Shown here piece by piece: positions 1 to 5,712 of a stretch of 11,119 nucleotides of DNA. Position 1 is the first letter of the stretch. Each line of letters opens with the position of its first letter. The position numbers and the translations under genes are program-made. Source of the DNA: a bacterium. GTDB lineage: Bacteria > Patescibacteriota > Minisyncoccia > Phycocordibacterales > JAKEFN01. Under the pieces are notes generated by a model. It was not told the origin of the DNA, did no database searches, and was given only the letters and a program-made list of their open reading frames with translations. Location: NCBI GenBank assembly GCA_022616085.1, contig JAKEFN010000017.1, forward strand, positions 1-11,119, in the 5' to 3' direction.

Positions 1-98
1 AAGACTCAAAATATCAACAATATTCTTCGCTTTCCTCGCCGCATTTTCGCCTCGCACCATGAATTCTCGCTACGTCAATAGTTTTTTCACAAGCTCTA
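1..98. repeat. Possible partial palindromic repeat, related to the 2692-2857 element
   Basis: No gene is supported here. The stretch shares ordered words with the right half of the palindrome at 2692-2857: TATTCTTC (21-28) followed by TTCGCCTCGCAC (46-57). In the other element the same two words occur in the same order, about 20 nt apart instead of 25. The rest is clearly diverged. It may be the right half of a second copy of the family, cut by the window edge. The similarity is short and judged by eye. Confidence 0.3.
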
Positions 99-114
99 GG
101 CATCACACGATGTC

Positions 115-120
115 TATAAA
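115..120 (+). promoter_or_regulatory. Possible -10 box of pseB
   Basis: TATAAA lies 11 nt before the pseB ATG in an AT-rich stretch. A transcript starting from it would have a leader of only a few bases, which fits the absence of any Shine-Dalgarno sequence before the ATG. I see no convincing -35 hexamer at 16-18 nt: the nearest candidate, TTCACA at 86-91, is 23 nt away. A weak call. Confidence 0.25.
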
Positions 121-131
121 AATACCATATT

Positions 132-1115
132 ATGGATATTTTTCAAGATAAAACCATTTTAATAACAGGCGGAACGGGGTCATTCGGACAGAATTTTGTC
201 CGGCTTGTTCTTCGCAAAAGCTCCCCCAAAAAAGTCATCGTCTTCAGCAGGGATGAATTCAAACAGCATCATATGGCATCCGATTTTGACGACGAGAGAC
301 TCCGTTTTTTTCTCGGGGACATCCGCGACCGCGACCGGCTCAACCGCGCATTTCGGGACGTGGATATCGTTATCCATGCCGCCGCCCTGAAACAAATTCC
401 CGCGCTTGAATACAATCCGATTGAAGCCGTCAAAACAAACGTGATCGGCGCACAAAATATTATTGAGGCCGCGCTTGATGCCGAAGTGCCGCGGACGCTT
501 CTTGTCTCAACCGACAAGGCGGCGCACCCGGTAAACCTCTACGGCGCGACCAAGCTCTGCGCGGAGCGGCTTTTCACCGCCGGAAACTCATATGCGCGCC
601 TCAAGTCAAAATTCAGCGCGGTCAGATACGGCAACGTCGTCGGAAGCCGCGGAAGCATTGTTGAGCGCCTTCTTGACGACAGAAATGCGGCAGAAGTCCA
701 TATCACCCATCCCGACATGACGCGCTTCTGGATAACGCTTGAACAAAGCTACAATCTTGTGGCATTCGCGATGGCTCATATGGAAGGCGGCGAGATTTTT
801 ATCCCCAAAATACCAAGCATGAAAATCCCTGACCTTTTTGACGCGCTCGCGCCGAACGCCACAAAAAAAATAATCGGCATGCGGCCCGGGGAAAAACTCC
901 ATGAGGTGCTTCTTACCGAGCATGAATCGGCGCACGCCATCGATCTCAAGAGCTATTTCGTTATCATTCCCGAAACGCTCGAATTCGGCAATAACGATCC
1001 CTACGAAAAATACCGTTCCAAAGGAACGCCGGCTGAAAAAAATTTCTCGTTCCGAAGCGACACGAACGACGCGTGGCTTACGAAGGAAGATATCCTTAAG
1101 ATGGTATCTTTATAA
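132..1115 (+). CDS. pseB: UDP-N-acetylglucosamine 4,6-dehydratase (inverting), PseB/FlaA1 type
   Basis: PseB catalyses the first step of pseudaminic acid synthesis: cytoplasmic, NADP-dependent dehydration and C5 inversion of UDP-GlcNAc to the 4-keto-6-deoxy-L-arabino sugar. The 327-residue protein is of family length and looks complete. Visible features are the Rossmann GGTGSFG motif (13-19), the STDKA catalytic segment (126-130, with Asp128 and Lys129), the Tyr137-x3-Lys141 pair, and the PseB/FlaA1-type stretches IPSMKIPDL (226-234) and RPGEKLHE (251-258). These separate it from the membrane-bound retaining PglF/WbpM type, and no membrane segment is seen. The ATG at 132 is the only sensible start and has no Shine-Dalgarno sequence. 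It leads the plus-strand block and would be followed directly by pseC but for the inserted four-helix-bundle unit. A retaining dehydratase of the same superfamily is the main alternative. Confidence 0.88.
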   Translation: MDIFQDKTILITGGTGSFGQNFVRLVLRKSSPKKVIVFSRDEFKQHHMASDFDDERLRFFLGDIRDRDRLNRAFRDVDIVIHAAALKQIPALEYNPIEAVKTNVIGAQNIIEAALDAEVPRTLLVSTDKAAHPVNLYGATKLCAERLFTAGNSYARLKSKFSAVRYGNVVGSRGSIVERLLDDRNAAEVHITHPDMTRFWITLEQSYNLVAFAMAHMEGGEIFIPKIPSMKIPDLFDALAPNATKKIIGMRPGEKLHEVLLTEHESAHAIDLKSYFVIIPETLEFGNNDPYEKYRSKGTPAEKNFSFRSDTNDAWLTKEDILKMVSL

Positions 1116-1135
1116 AATTCGAAATCCGAAACAAA
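1115..1135 (+). repeat. Heptad tract right after pseB (3 x 7 nt)
   Basis: Three consecutive 7-nt units, AAATTCG, AAATCCG and AAACAAA, begin at the last base of the pseB stop codon. They have the same period and A-rich character as the perfect heptads at 1152-1179, so they probably belong to the same repeat-bounded insertion. The units are degenerate, so this rests on the shared period and position. Confidence 0.4.
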
Positions 1136-1142
1136 TATCTTT

Positions 1143-1553
1143 ATGATCCCGACTCAAAACTCAAAACTCAAAACTCAAAATGAAAGCTCAAATCGCAAAA
1201 CTGACTTGCGTTATCGCGCGTATATACATTCAATAGCAGTAATTAAATTTCTCGGTTCACTTCCGAATGAAAAAATATTTTGGGTCCTTTCGGATCAACT
1301 TCTTCGAAGCGCAACAAGTATCGGCGCGAACGCGACAGAAGCCAAGTCGTCAAGTTCACGAAAAGATTTTATCAAATATTACGAGATCGGCCTCAAATCG
1401 GCAAATGAATCAAAATACTGGCTTTGTCTTTTTCGAGATGCAACGGCAGTAAATAAAGATAGAGTCGTAAAACTGCTCCAGGAGACGGAAGAAATATCAA
1501 AAATGCTTGCCGCAAGCCTTTTGACATTGAAAAGAAAGCGCGAAAAGTTTTAA
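1143..1553 (+). CDS. Four-helix bundle protein (23S rRNA intervening-sequence / S23 type)
   Basis: The protein belongs to the small helical family first known from open reading frames inside 23S rRNA intervening sequences, related in fold to the Avd accessory protein of diversity-generating retroelements. The biochemical role is not established. At 136 residues it is near the usual 115-125 plus an N-terminal extension. The signature is QLLRSATSIGANATEA (52-67) followed by SSRKDFI (71-77), with helices predicted through about 24-40, 44-66, 72-98 and 104-131. The first ATG in frame is 1143, and residues 5-13 (QNSKLKTQN) are simply the translation of the heptad repeat. A TTG at residue 22 is a possible later start, so the N-terminus is uncertain. 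It has no visible link to sugar synthesis and interrupts pseB-pseC. Confidence 0.85.
   Translation: MIPTQNSKLKTQNESSNRKTDLRYRAYIHSIAVIKFLGSLPNEKIFWVLSDQLLRSATSIGANATEAKSSSSRKDFIKYYEIGLKSANESKYWLCLFRDATAVNKDRVVKLLQETEEISKMLAASLLTLKRKREKF
1152..1179 (+). repeat. Four perfect tandem copies of ACTCAAA
   Basis: Four exact 7-nt units occupy 1152-1158, 1159-1165, 1166-1172 and 1173-1179. They lie inside the predicted N-terminal codons of the four-helix-bundle gene. Degenerate heptads of the same kind occur in inverted orientation after the gene (minus strand over about 1553-1597: ATTCAAA, TGTCAAA, ACGCAAA and others). Confidence 0.85.
1185..1203 (+). repeat. Left inner arm of inverted repeat around the four-helix-bundle gene
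   Basis: The arm reads AGCTCAAATCGCAAAACTG. The right arm, read on the minus strand from 1597 to 1565, begins AGCTCAAA and ends CGCAAAACTG, with 14 nt (two heptads) more in between. The length difference of exactly two periods suggests slippage of the heptad tract. Confidence 0.6.
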
Positions 1554-1564
1554 GTTTTACGTTG

Positions 1565-1597
1565 CAGTTTTGCGTTTTGACATTTGAATTTTGAGCT
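1565..1597 (-). repeat. Right inner arm of inverted repeat around the four-helix-bundle gene
   Basis: On the minus strand this arm starts AGCTCAAA and ends CGCAAAACTG, as in the left arm at 1185-1203, with the heptads ATTCAAA and TGTCAAA between. It ends 7 nt before the pseC ATG, so it occupies the place of the normal leader of pseC. Confidence 0.6.
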
Positions 1598-1604
1598 AAC
1601 AATC

Positions 1605-2735
1605 ATGTTCATCCACCAATACGGCCGCCATAATATAAATAAAAAGGACAAACAAGCGGTTTTAGGCACGCTTGCCTCTGATTTTCTGACACAAGGCCCT
1701 AAGGTGCGGGAATTTGAGGATGCGCTCGCGCGTTACGCGGGCGCAAAATATGCGGTCGCCGTCGGGAGCGGAACGGCAGGGCTTCATCTTGCGTATCTCG
1801 CCGCCGGAATCGACAACGGAGACGAAATAATCACCACGCCGAACACTTTTGTCGCAACAACGAATATGATGCTTGCTATGGGCGCTCGACCTGTCTTTGC
1901 CGATATTCGAGCGGATACATGGAATATTGACGAAAATGACATAGAAAAGCGCGTTACCAAAAAAACAAAAGCAATCGTGCCGGTCCACTTTGCGGGCAAT
2001 CCCTGCGCTATGGACGCAATAACAAAAATCGCACGGAAGCATAACCTCATCGTCATTGAAGACGCCTGCCACGCGCTCGGAGCATCATATAAAGGGAAAA
2101 AAATCGGCGGGCTCGGCACGGATATGAGCGTCTTTAGTTTCCACCCCGTCAAGCCGATCACGACCGGAGAAGGCGGCGCGGTCCTCACGAACAACAAAAA
2201 ATACTACGATCGTCTTATTCTCCTTCGGAGCCACGGCGTCACCAAAAACAAAAAAGGTGAAAACGTCATGAACGAATTGGGGTATAATTACCGATTAAGC
2301 GATCTGCAGGCGGCGCTCGGCATAAGCCAGCTTCAGAAGCTCAATCATTTCATCGCACAAAGGCGGAAGGTGGCGGGATGGTATAAAAAGCATTTTTCAA
2401 TAATTTCGGAAATACAACTTCCAAAAGAAACCGAAGGCGCGATGTCGGGCTGGCATCTATACGTTATACGAGTAAATTCCAGGAAGCGCGGCGCACTCCA
2501 AACTTTTTTACAGAAAAACGGAATTGGCGTCAACTACCACTATCCTCCTGTCTATGGGCATCCATACTATCAGAAAATCGGGTTCCGTGCTATAAAACTA
2601 AGTAACATGGAAGAGTACCGGCGCACATGCATTACGCTTCCCTGCCATACATTTCTCTCCGAAAAAGATATAATTTTTATCGCATCAATAATTAGAACAT
2701 GTTTGGAAACCTCATTCCGGCTCAAAATTTCCTGA
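1605..2735 (+). CDS. pseC: PseC-type DegT/DnrJ/EryC1/StrS sugar aminotransferase
   Basis: PseC is a PLP-dependent enzyme that transfers an amino group from glutamate to C4 of the keto sugar made by PseB, giving UDP-4-amino-4,6-dideoxy-N-acetyl-beta-L-altrosamine. The 376-residue protein has the family layout: GSGTAGLHLA (54-63), Asp153 in VIEDACHALGA as the pyridine-nitrogen contact, and the PLP lysine Lys183 in SFHPVKPITTGEGG. The ATG at 1605 is preferred over the in-frame TTG at 1584, because residues encoded by 1584-1604 are heptad repeat and the MFIHQYGRH start resembles the family. Residues 364-376 are encoded inside the palindromic element beginning about 2692, so the natural C-terminus was probably slightly different. 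Neighbouring pseB supports the substrate; other sugar 4-aminotransferases are the alternative. Confidence 0.85.
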   Translation: MFIHQYGRHNINKKDKQAVLGTLASDFLTQGPKVREFEDALARYAGAKYAVAVGSGTAGLHLAYLAAGIDNGDEIITTPNTFVATTNMMLAMGARPVFADIRADTWNIDENDIEKRVTKKTKAIVPVHFAGNPCAMDAITKIARKHNLIVIEDACHALGASYKGKKIGGLGTDMSVFSFHPVKPITTGEGGAVLTNNKKYYDRLILLRSHGVTKNKKGENVMNELGYNYRLSDLQAALGISQLQKLNHFIAQRRKVAGWYKKHFSIISEIQLPKETEGAMSGWHLYVIRVNSRKRGALQTFLQKNGIGVNYHYPPVYGHPYYQKIGFRAIKLSNMEEYRRTCITLPCHTFLSEKDIIFIASIIRTCLETSFRLKIS

Positions 2736-2857
2736 ATTTCGGCTACGGCTCGGCAAAAATTTGTCATAATATCGGCATATTCTTCCAAATTTTTGCCTTC
2801 GCCTCGCACGAAATCAGAAAATTTTGCCTCGGAAGCAGTTTTCCAAACATGTTCTAA
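2692..2857. repeat. 166-bp imperfect palindrome, MITE-like, between pseC and the NUDIX gene
   Basis: The outer 18 nt are a perfect inverted repeat: TTAGAACATGTTTGGAAA at 2692-2709 and its complement at 2840-2857. Folding about the centre (2774/2775) without gaps gives 61 complementary positions of 83 by my count. A TA dinucleotide stands at each end (2693-2694 and 2855-2856), as would be expected of a TA target duplication of an IS630/mariner-like element, although TA also pairs as part of the palindrome. No transposase is encoded. The element covers the last codons of pseC and ends 13 nt before the NUDIX ATG. In RNA it would form a long hairpin that could stop or process the transcript. Confidence 0.7.
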
Positions 2858-2870
2858 AAAAAAATTTTCC

Positions 2871-3320
2871 ATGGACGATAACAAAAAAAACGATTGCGAG
2901 ATATGCGGCTTCCGAAACCCGAAAGCAACCGTCACCGCCGTCATCATAAAAGACGGCAAAATACTTCTGGGAAAAAGAACGGAAGAACCGTTCAAAGACA
3001 TGTGGGATCTTATAGGCGGGTATATGAACGAAGGAGAAACTCCCGAAGAAGCGATCTCGCGGGAACTCTTTGAAGAACTCGGGCTAAGACCAGCTGAATT
3101 CAAACTTTTAGATTTTTTCCCCGGAACCGCATCGTGGAAAGACAAAACATTCCCCGTCTTAAGCATTGTTTTTTCCGTCGTATTCCCGCACTATAACTTT
3201 AAGAGAAACGAAGAAAATAGTGAGCTCCGGGGGTTTTCGCGCGAAGAATTACCCGAAAAAATCGCATTTGACTCTAATAATAATATCATCGCTTATGTTA
3301 AAAATAACGGACTTATTTGA
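2871..3320 (+). CDS. NUDIX hydrolase
   Basis: NUDIX enzymes split nucleoside diphosphates linked to another group (X), such as NDP-sugars, dNTPs or NADH, using Mg2+ or Mn2+. The 149-residue protein carries a perfect NUDIX box, GX5EX7REUXEEXGU, at residues 50-72. An N-terminal CxxC (Cys9, Cys12) before a NPK-TVTAVII strand resembles half of the zinc ribbon of NADH-pyrophosphatase-like members; I see no second Cys pair. The ATG at 2871 is chosen because the longer in-frame reading from 2793 would be encoded by the palindrome. No Shine-Dalgarno sequence is visible. The next gene overlaps it by 26 nt. The substrate cannot be read from sequence, but the context makes an NDP-sugar or CMP-sugar possible. 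Confidence 0.85.
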   Translation: MDDNKKNDCEICGFRNPKATVTAVIIKDGKILLGKRTEEPFKDMWDLIGGYMNEGETPEEAISRELFEELGLRPAEFKLLDFFPGTASWKDKTFPVLSIVFSVVFPHYNFKRNEENSELRGFSREELPEKIAFDSNNNIIAYVKNNGLI

Positions 3321-3885
3321 AGGATGGTCGCCATTTGAAGCAAAAAATAGTGAAGATCTCTGGGGGCTTATAGCTATGCTTCCCGAAAAAGTCGGTGGCA
3401 AAAATTCCCACGGAAAAAATTTTGAAGCGCAGGAGACGTCGTGGGTGCGCGGCCCCGCGCGCTTCGGCGACGACTGCCAGGTGCGCCATGCGGCGTTTGT
3501 CGGCGCGAATTTCTATACGGAGAACCATGTCGTTGTCGGCCATGCCTCTGAAGTGAGCTGGAGCTACATCGGCGAAGGCACGCATATCGCGCATCTTAAC
3601 TTTGTCGGGCATTCCGTCGTCGGAAAAAACTGCAATTTCGGCGCAGGGGCGATTGTCGCGAATTCAAAAGTGCATCTCGGGGGCGACAAGCGCGGCGCGA
3701 TAATTGGCGACAATGTTTTCATCGGCATCGGTGCGCTCATTCATCCGGGAACCGTCATCGGAAAAAATTGTTGGATATATCCGGGAGCGATACTTCGGGG
3801 AGAGTATCCGCCCGGAAGCATCATAAAAGTCCGGCAAACACAGGAGATTACTCCATTCCGAAAAGATGAAAAAAACAAACATTAA
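3295..3885 (+). CDS. Left-handed beta-helix (hexapeptide-repeat) acyltransferase, GlmU C-terminal-like
   Basis: The 196-residue protein has a short helical N-terminus (KITDLFEG, 3-10) and then hexapeptide-type turns from about residue 55 to 172. The segment from GEGTHIAHLNFVG (93-105) through GKNCNFGAGAIVAN (110-123) and GAIIGDN (134-140) to the GTVIGKN turn resembles the acetyltransferase half of GlmU, with His100 at the place of the catalytic His of GlmU. No N-terminal uridylyltransferase domain is present. Its family uses acetyl-CoA to acylate amino or hydroxyl groups of sugars and acts as a trimer. The start at 3295 overlaps the NUDIX gene by 26 nt; earlier in-frame codons lie wholly inside that gene. 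It also overlaps the next gene by 20 nt, so the three are probably co-translated. It may act on the nonulosonic acid precursor or on another surface sugar; the substrate is unknown. Confidence 0.75.
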   Translation: MLKITDLFEGWSPFEAKNSEDLWGLIAMLPEKVGGKNSHGKNFEAQETSWVRGPARFGDDCQVRHAAFVGANFYTENHVVVGHASEVSWSYIGEGTHIAHLNFVGHSVVGKNCNFGAGAIVANSKVHLGGDKRGAIIGDNVFIGIGALIHPGTVIGKNCWIYPGAILRGEYPPGSIIKVRQTQEITPFRKDEKNKH

Positions 3886-5197
3886 GAATAAAAACAGCAA
3901 ATCAGTCCTCTGCGTCATCCAGGCCCGCATGGGATCCACCCGCCTCCCGGGCAAAGTGCTCAAAACAATAGACAAAAACACGCCGATGATCGCGTATCAG
4001 ATACGGCGGGTGCGCATGGCGCGCGGCATCGGGAAAATAGTCGTCGCCACCACGACCGAACCGACGGACGATAAGCTTGCGGCGCTCTGCAAGAAGCTCG
4101 GCGTTGATTGTTTTCGCGGGTCTGTTGACGACGTACTCACGCGTTACGGCGACTGCGCGGCGCATTATCCGCTATATAGCACGATCATGCGCCTGACCGG
4201 CGACTGTCCGCTTATAGATCCGGCGATCCTCGATTCGCTTATAAAATTTTTTAACAACTCAAAACTTGACTATGCAAGCACATCGGAACTCGGCCGCGAA
4301 ACATACCCGAACGGCATAGACGCCGAAATTTTTACAAAAAATATTCTTGAAAAGGCCCTAGAGAAGGCCGAGCTCGCTTCCGAACGGGAGCATGTCACGC
4401 TCTGGATGCGCACGACCAAAAGCGTCAAAAAGGGATATATCAGTGACCCGTATGATTTCTCGCATATCCGCCTGACCGTGGATAATATGGAAGACCTTCC
4501 TGTTCTCCGGTTTGTCGTAAAGAAAAGCCCTCTTGACGCGGGCTACCTCCACTATATTTCCATACTGACAAAATATCCCGATATGTGGCTCAAGAACAAC
4601 CATATCAGAAGAAACGAGGGGCTCGCGCGCTCGCTCCGCAACGACTACAACATCAAAAAGCACATCATTCCGGAGATAACGCGCATAGAAGGAGAGCGCG
4701 TTATCTTGCGATCCATCAGGATCGGCGATGCGAGCGCAAAATGGTGCGCGTGGCTTGATGATCCGGAGGTAAATAAATATCTTGAAACAAAAGGAACAAC
4801 GTTTCCGGAACTCAAACAATATGTCAGAAAAAAAACCGGAAACCCCGATATCCTTTTTTTGGGAATTTTTGCGCGCGGAGAAAACAAGCATATAGGAACC
4901 GTCAAGCTTGAACCGATTGACCGAAAGAACAAGAAAGCGACGCTTGGCATCATGATCGGAGACAAAAACTACTGGGGCAAGGGCATTGCGACCGAAGTGA
5001 TGCGTCTTATGATAAACCACGCCTTCAATGCGCTCAATCTGGATGAAGTGAACCTTGGCGTCATTGCCGACCACAAGTCTGCGGTGCATGTATATGAAAA
5101 AGTCGGCTTCGCCGTTGACCGGGTTGAAAAAAATGCCGTGGACCATGAGGGCGCGCTTTATGATAAAATATTTATGAGTATAAAATGTGGCTCTTGA
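3866..5197 (+). CDS. Fused SpsF-type cytidylyltransferase and GNAT N-acetyltransferase
   Basis: The 443-residue protein joins two enzymes of the nonulosonic pathway. Residues about 13-255 are an SpsF-type nucleotidyltransferase: VIQARMGSTRLPGKVL (17-32), the DCFRGSVDDVL segment (81-91), MRLTGDCPLIDP (108-119) and the closing HIRRNEGL (246-253). This family activates an acidic sugar with CTP. Residues about 273-440 are a GNAT domain (Acetyltransf_3 type) starting ERVILRSIR, with the acetyl-CoA-binding stretch NYWGKGIATEVM (368-379) and VYEKVGF (409-415). It resembles PseH, which N-acetylates the C4 amine made by PseC. The two activities act at different steps, so fusion would tie early and late reactions together. 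The start overlaps the previous gene by 20 nt, and a terminator follows the stop. Both domains look complete. Confidence 0.85.
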   Translation: MKKTNIKNKNSKSVLCVIQARMGSTRLPGKVLKTIDKNTPMIAYQIRRVRMARGIGKIVVATTTEPTDDKLAALCKKLGVDCFRGSVDDVLTRYGDCAAHYPLYSTIMRLTGDCPLIDPAILDSLIKFFNNSKLDYASTSELGRETYPNGIDAEIFTKNILEKALEKAELASEREHVTLWMRTTKSVKKGYISDPYDFSHIRLTVDNMEDLPVLRFVVKKSPLDAGYLHYISILTKYPDMWLKNNHIRRNEGLARSLRNDYNIKKHIIPEITRIEGERVILRSIRIGDASAKWCAWLDDPEVNKYLETKGTTFPELKQYVRKKTGNPDILFLGIFARGENKHIGTVKLEPIDRKNKKATLGIMIGDKNYWGKGIATEVMRLMINHAFNALNLDEVNLGVIADHKSAVHVYEKVGFAVDRVEKNAVDHEGALYDKIFMSIKCGS

Positions 5198-5228
5198 CGG
5201 CGAATTCAAATAGCGTTAATCTTTTTTT

Positions 5229-5253
5229 AGAAACCCTCTATGCGGGGTTTTTT
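5229..5253 (+). terminator. Rho-independent terminator after the fusion gene
   Basis: AAACCC (5231-5236) pairs with GGGTTT (5245-5250) around an 8-nt loop, with A-U and G-U pairs extending the base, and a run of T follows. A T-rich run also precedes it (5222-5228). It lies 33 nt after the stop of the SpsF-GNAT gene and before a new gene with its own strong ribosome binding site. The stem is short, so termination may be partial. Confidence 0.6.
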
Positions 5254-5260
5254 AAAACTA

Positions 5261-5266
5261 AAGGAG
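5261..5266 (+). promoter_or_regulatory. Strong Shine-Dalgarno sequence deciding a GTG start
   Basis: AAGGAG stands 6 nt before GTG at 5273. An in-frame ATG at 5240 lies in the terminator loop and has no ribosome binding site. This is the best Shine-Dalgarno match in the window, where most genes lack one. Confidence 0.75.
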
Positions 5267-5272
5267 AACCGG

Positions 5273-5575
5273 GTGAACCAGAAAGAGTATCTTAAAGCGC
5301 AAGCAAAAAGCCATGCCAAAAGGCAAACCGAATTTGTCATACCGAGAGAAAAACTCGGACAAATTGTTGAAATTCGGCTCGGCTTTCAACCGCTTGGAAT
5401 TTCCTGCATGAAAGGAACCCCCGACCGCGTACTCATGACGAGCTATTTCGATCCCTGTCTTATTGACATGGCCATTACTCATGAAGACGACGGACTTCAC
5501 TTCGCTGTCTCATGGATCGGCGGCAGAGAGCGCATACATGAGGAAGAACCTCCGGACGAAATTCGCGTCTTCTGA
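5273..5575 (+). CDS. Hypothetical protein, 100 residues
   Basis: I do not recognise this family. The predicted 100-residue protein has a charged, Lys/Gln/Ala-rich N-terminus (NQKEYLKAQAKSHAKRQ, 2-18), a mixed alpha/beta-looking middle with alternating hydrophobic residues (IVEIRLGF, LLHFAVSW-like strands), and an acidic end (HEEEPPDE, 89-96). No signal peptide or membrane segment is seen. The GTG start is set by the AAGGAG 6 nt upstream. It follows a terminator, so it is likely a separate unit from the sugar genes, and it converges on the minus-strand cytidylyltransferase. Only the initiation signal and the protein-like composition support it as real. Confidence 0.6.
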   Translation: MNQKEYLKAQAKSHAKRQTEFVIPREKLGQIVEIRLGFQPLGISCMKGTPDRVLMTSYFDPCLIDMAITHEDDGLHFAVSWIGGRERIHEEEPPDEIRVF

Positions 5576-5712
5576 AACAACCTTTGCTTTAAGAAACCAC
5601 GCAAAAACGGTGTTGATGAGAACGATACGGAGAATAATCGGTGTAAGCCAGCCCATGGTAAGAATCCTTAAGGACATTCAACGCCCATTGAAACACAAAA
5701 TGATAGAGAAAG

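Larger units (their letters stand above)
1116..1604 (+). mobile_element. Repeat-bounded insertion carrying the four-helix-bundle gene
   Basis: The whole interval between pseB and pseC consists of one four-helix-bundle gene flanked by 7-nt repeat tracts that are inverted relative to each other. Inner arms are AGCTCAAATCGCAAAACTG at 1185-1203 and, at 1565-1597 read on the minus strand, AGCTCAAA, two extra heptads, then CGCAAAACTG. The 23S rRNA intervening sequences that encode this protein family are likewise bounded by inverted repeats. I infer that this is a stand-alone relative of such an insertion placed between two operon genes. No transposase is present, and the mechanism and exact ends are unknown. 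Confidence 0.45.

Noticed and set aside
1152..1179. CRISPR-like array at the ACTCAAA tandem repeat
   Set aside because: Units are 7 nt and directly adjacent with no spacers; this is a short tandem repeat.
1584..1604. Upstream TTG start for pseC adding seven residues
   Set aside because: The added codons are the inverted heptad repeat, and the ATG at 1605 gives the family-like N-terminus.
2793..2870. Longer NUDIX start adding 26 residues
   Set aside because: The added residues are encoded by the right arm of the palindrome and are unlike the family.
2570..3166. 198-codon minus-strand open frame across the end of pseC, the palindrome and the start of the NUDIX gene
   Set aside because: It is antisense to two well-supported genes, and its only unusual part (the VRGE stretch) is encoded by the palindrome; no family is recognised.
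4358..5209. 283-codon minus-strand open frame opposite the SpsF-GNAT gene
   Set aside because: It mirrors a clearly coding plus-strand gene with full motifs; the translation has no recognisable domains.
5665..5674. TCCTTAAGGA palindrome between the convergent genes as a shared terminator
   Set aside because: It has no loop, no extended stem and no T run on either strand, so it is not a credible terminator.
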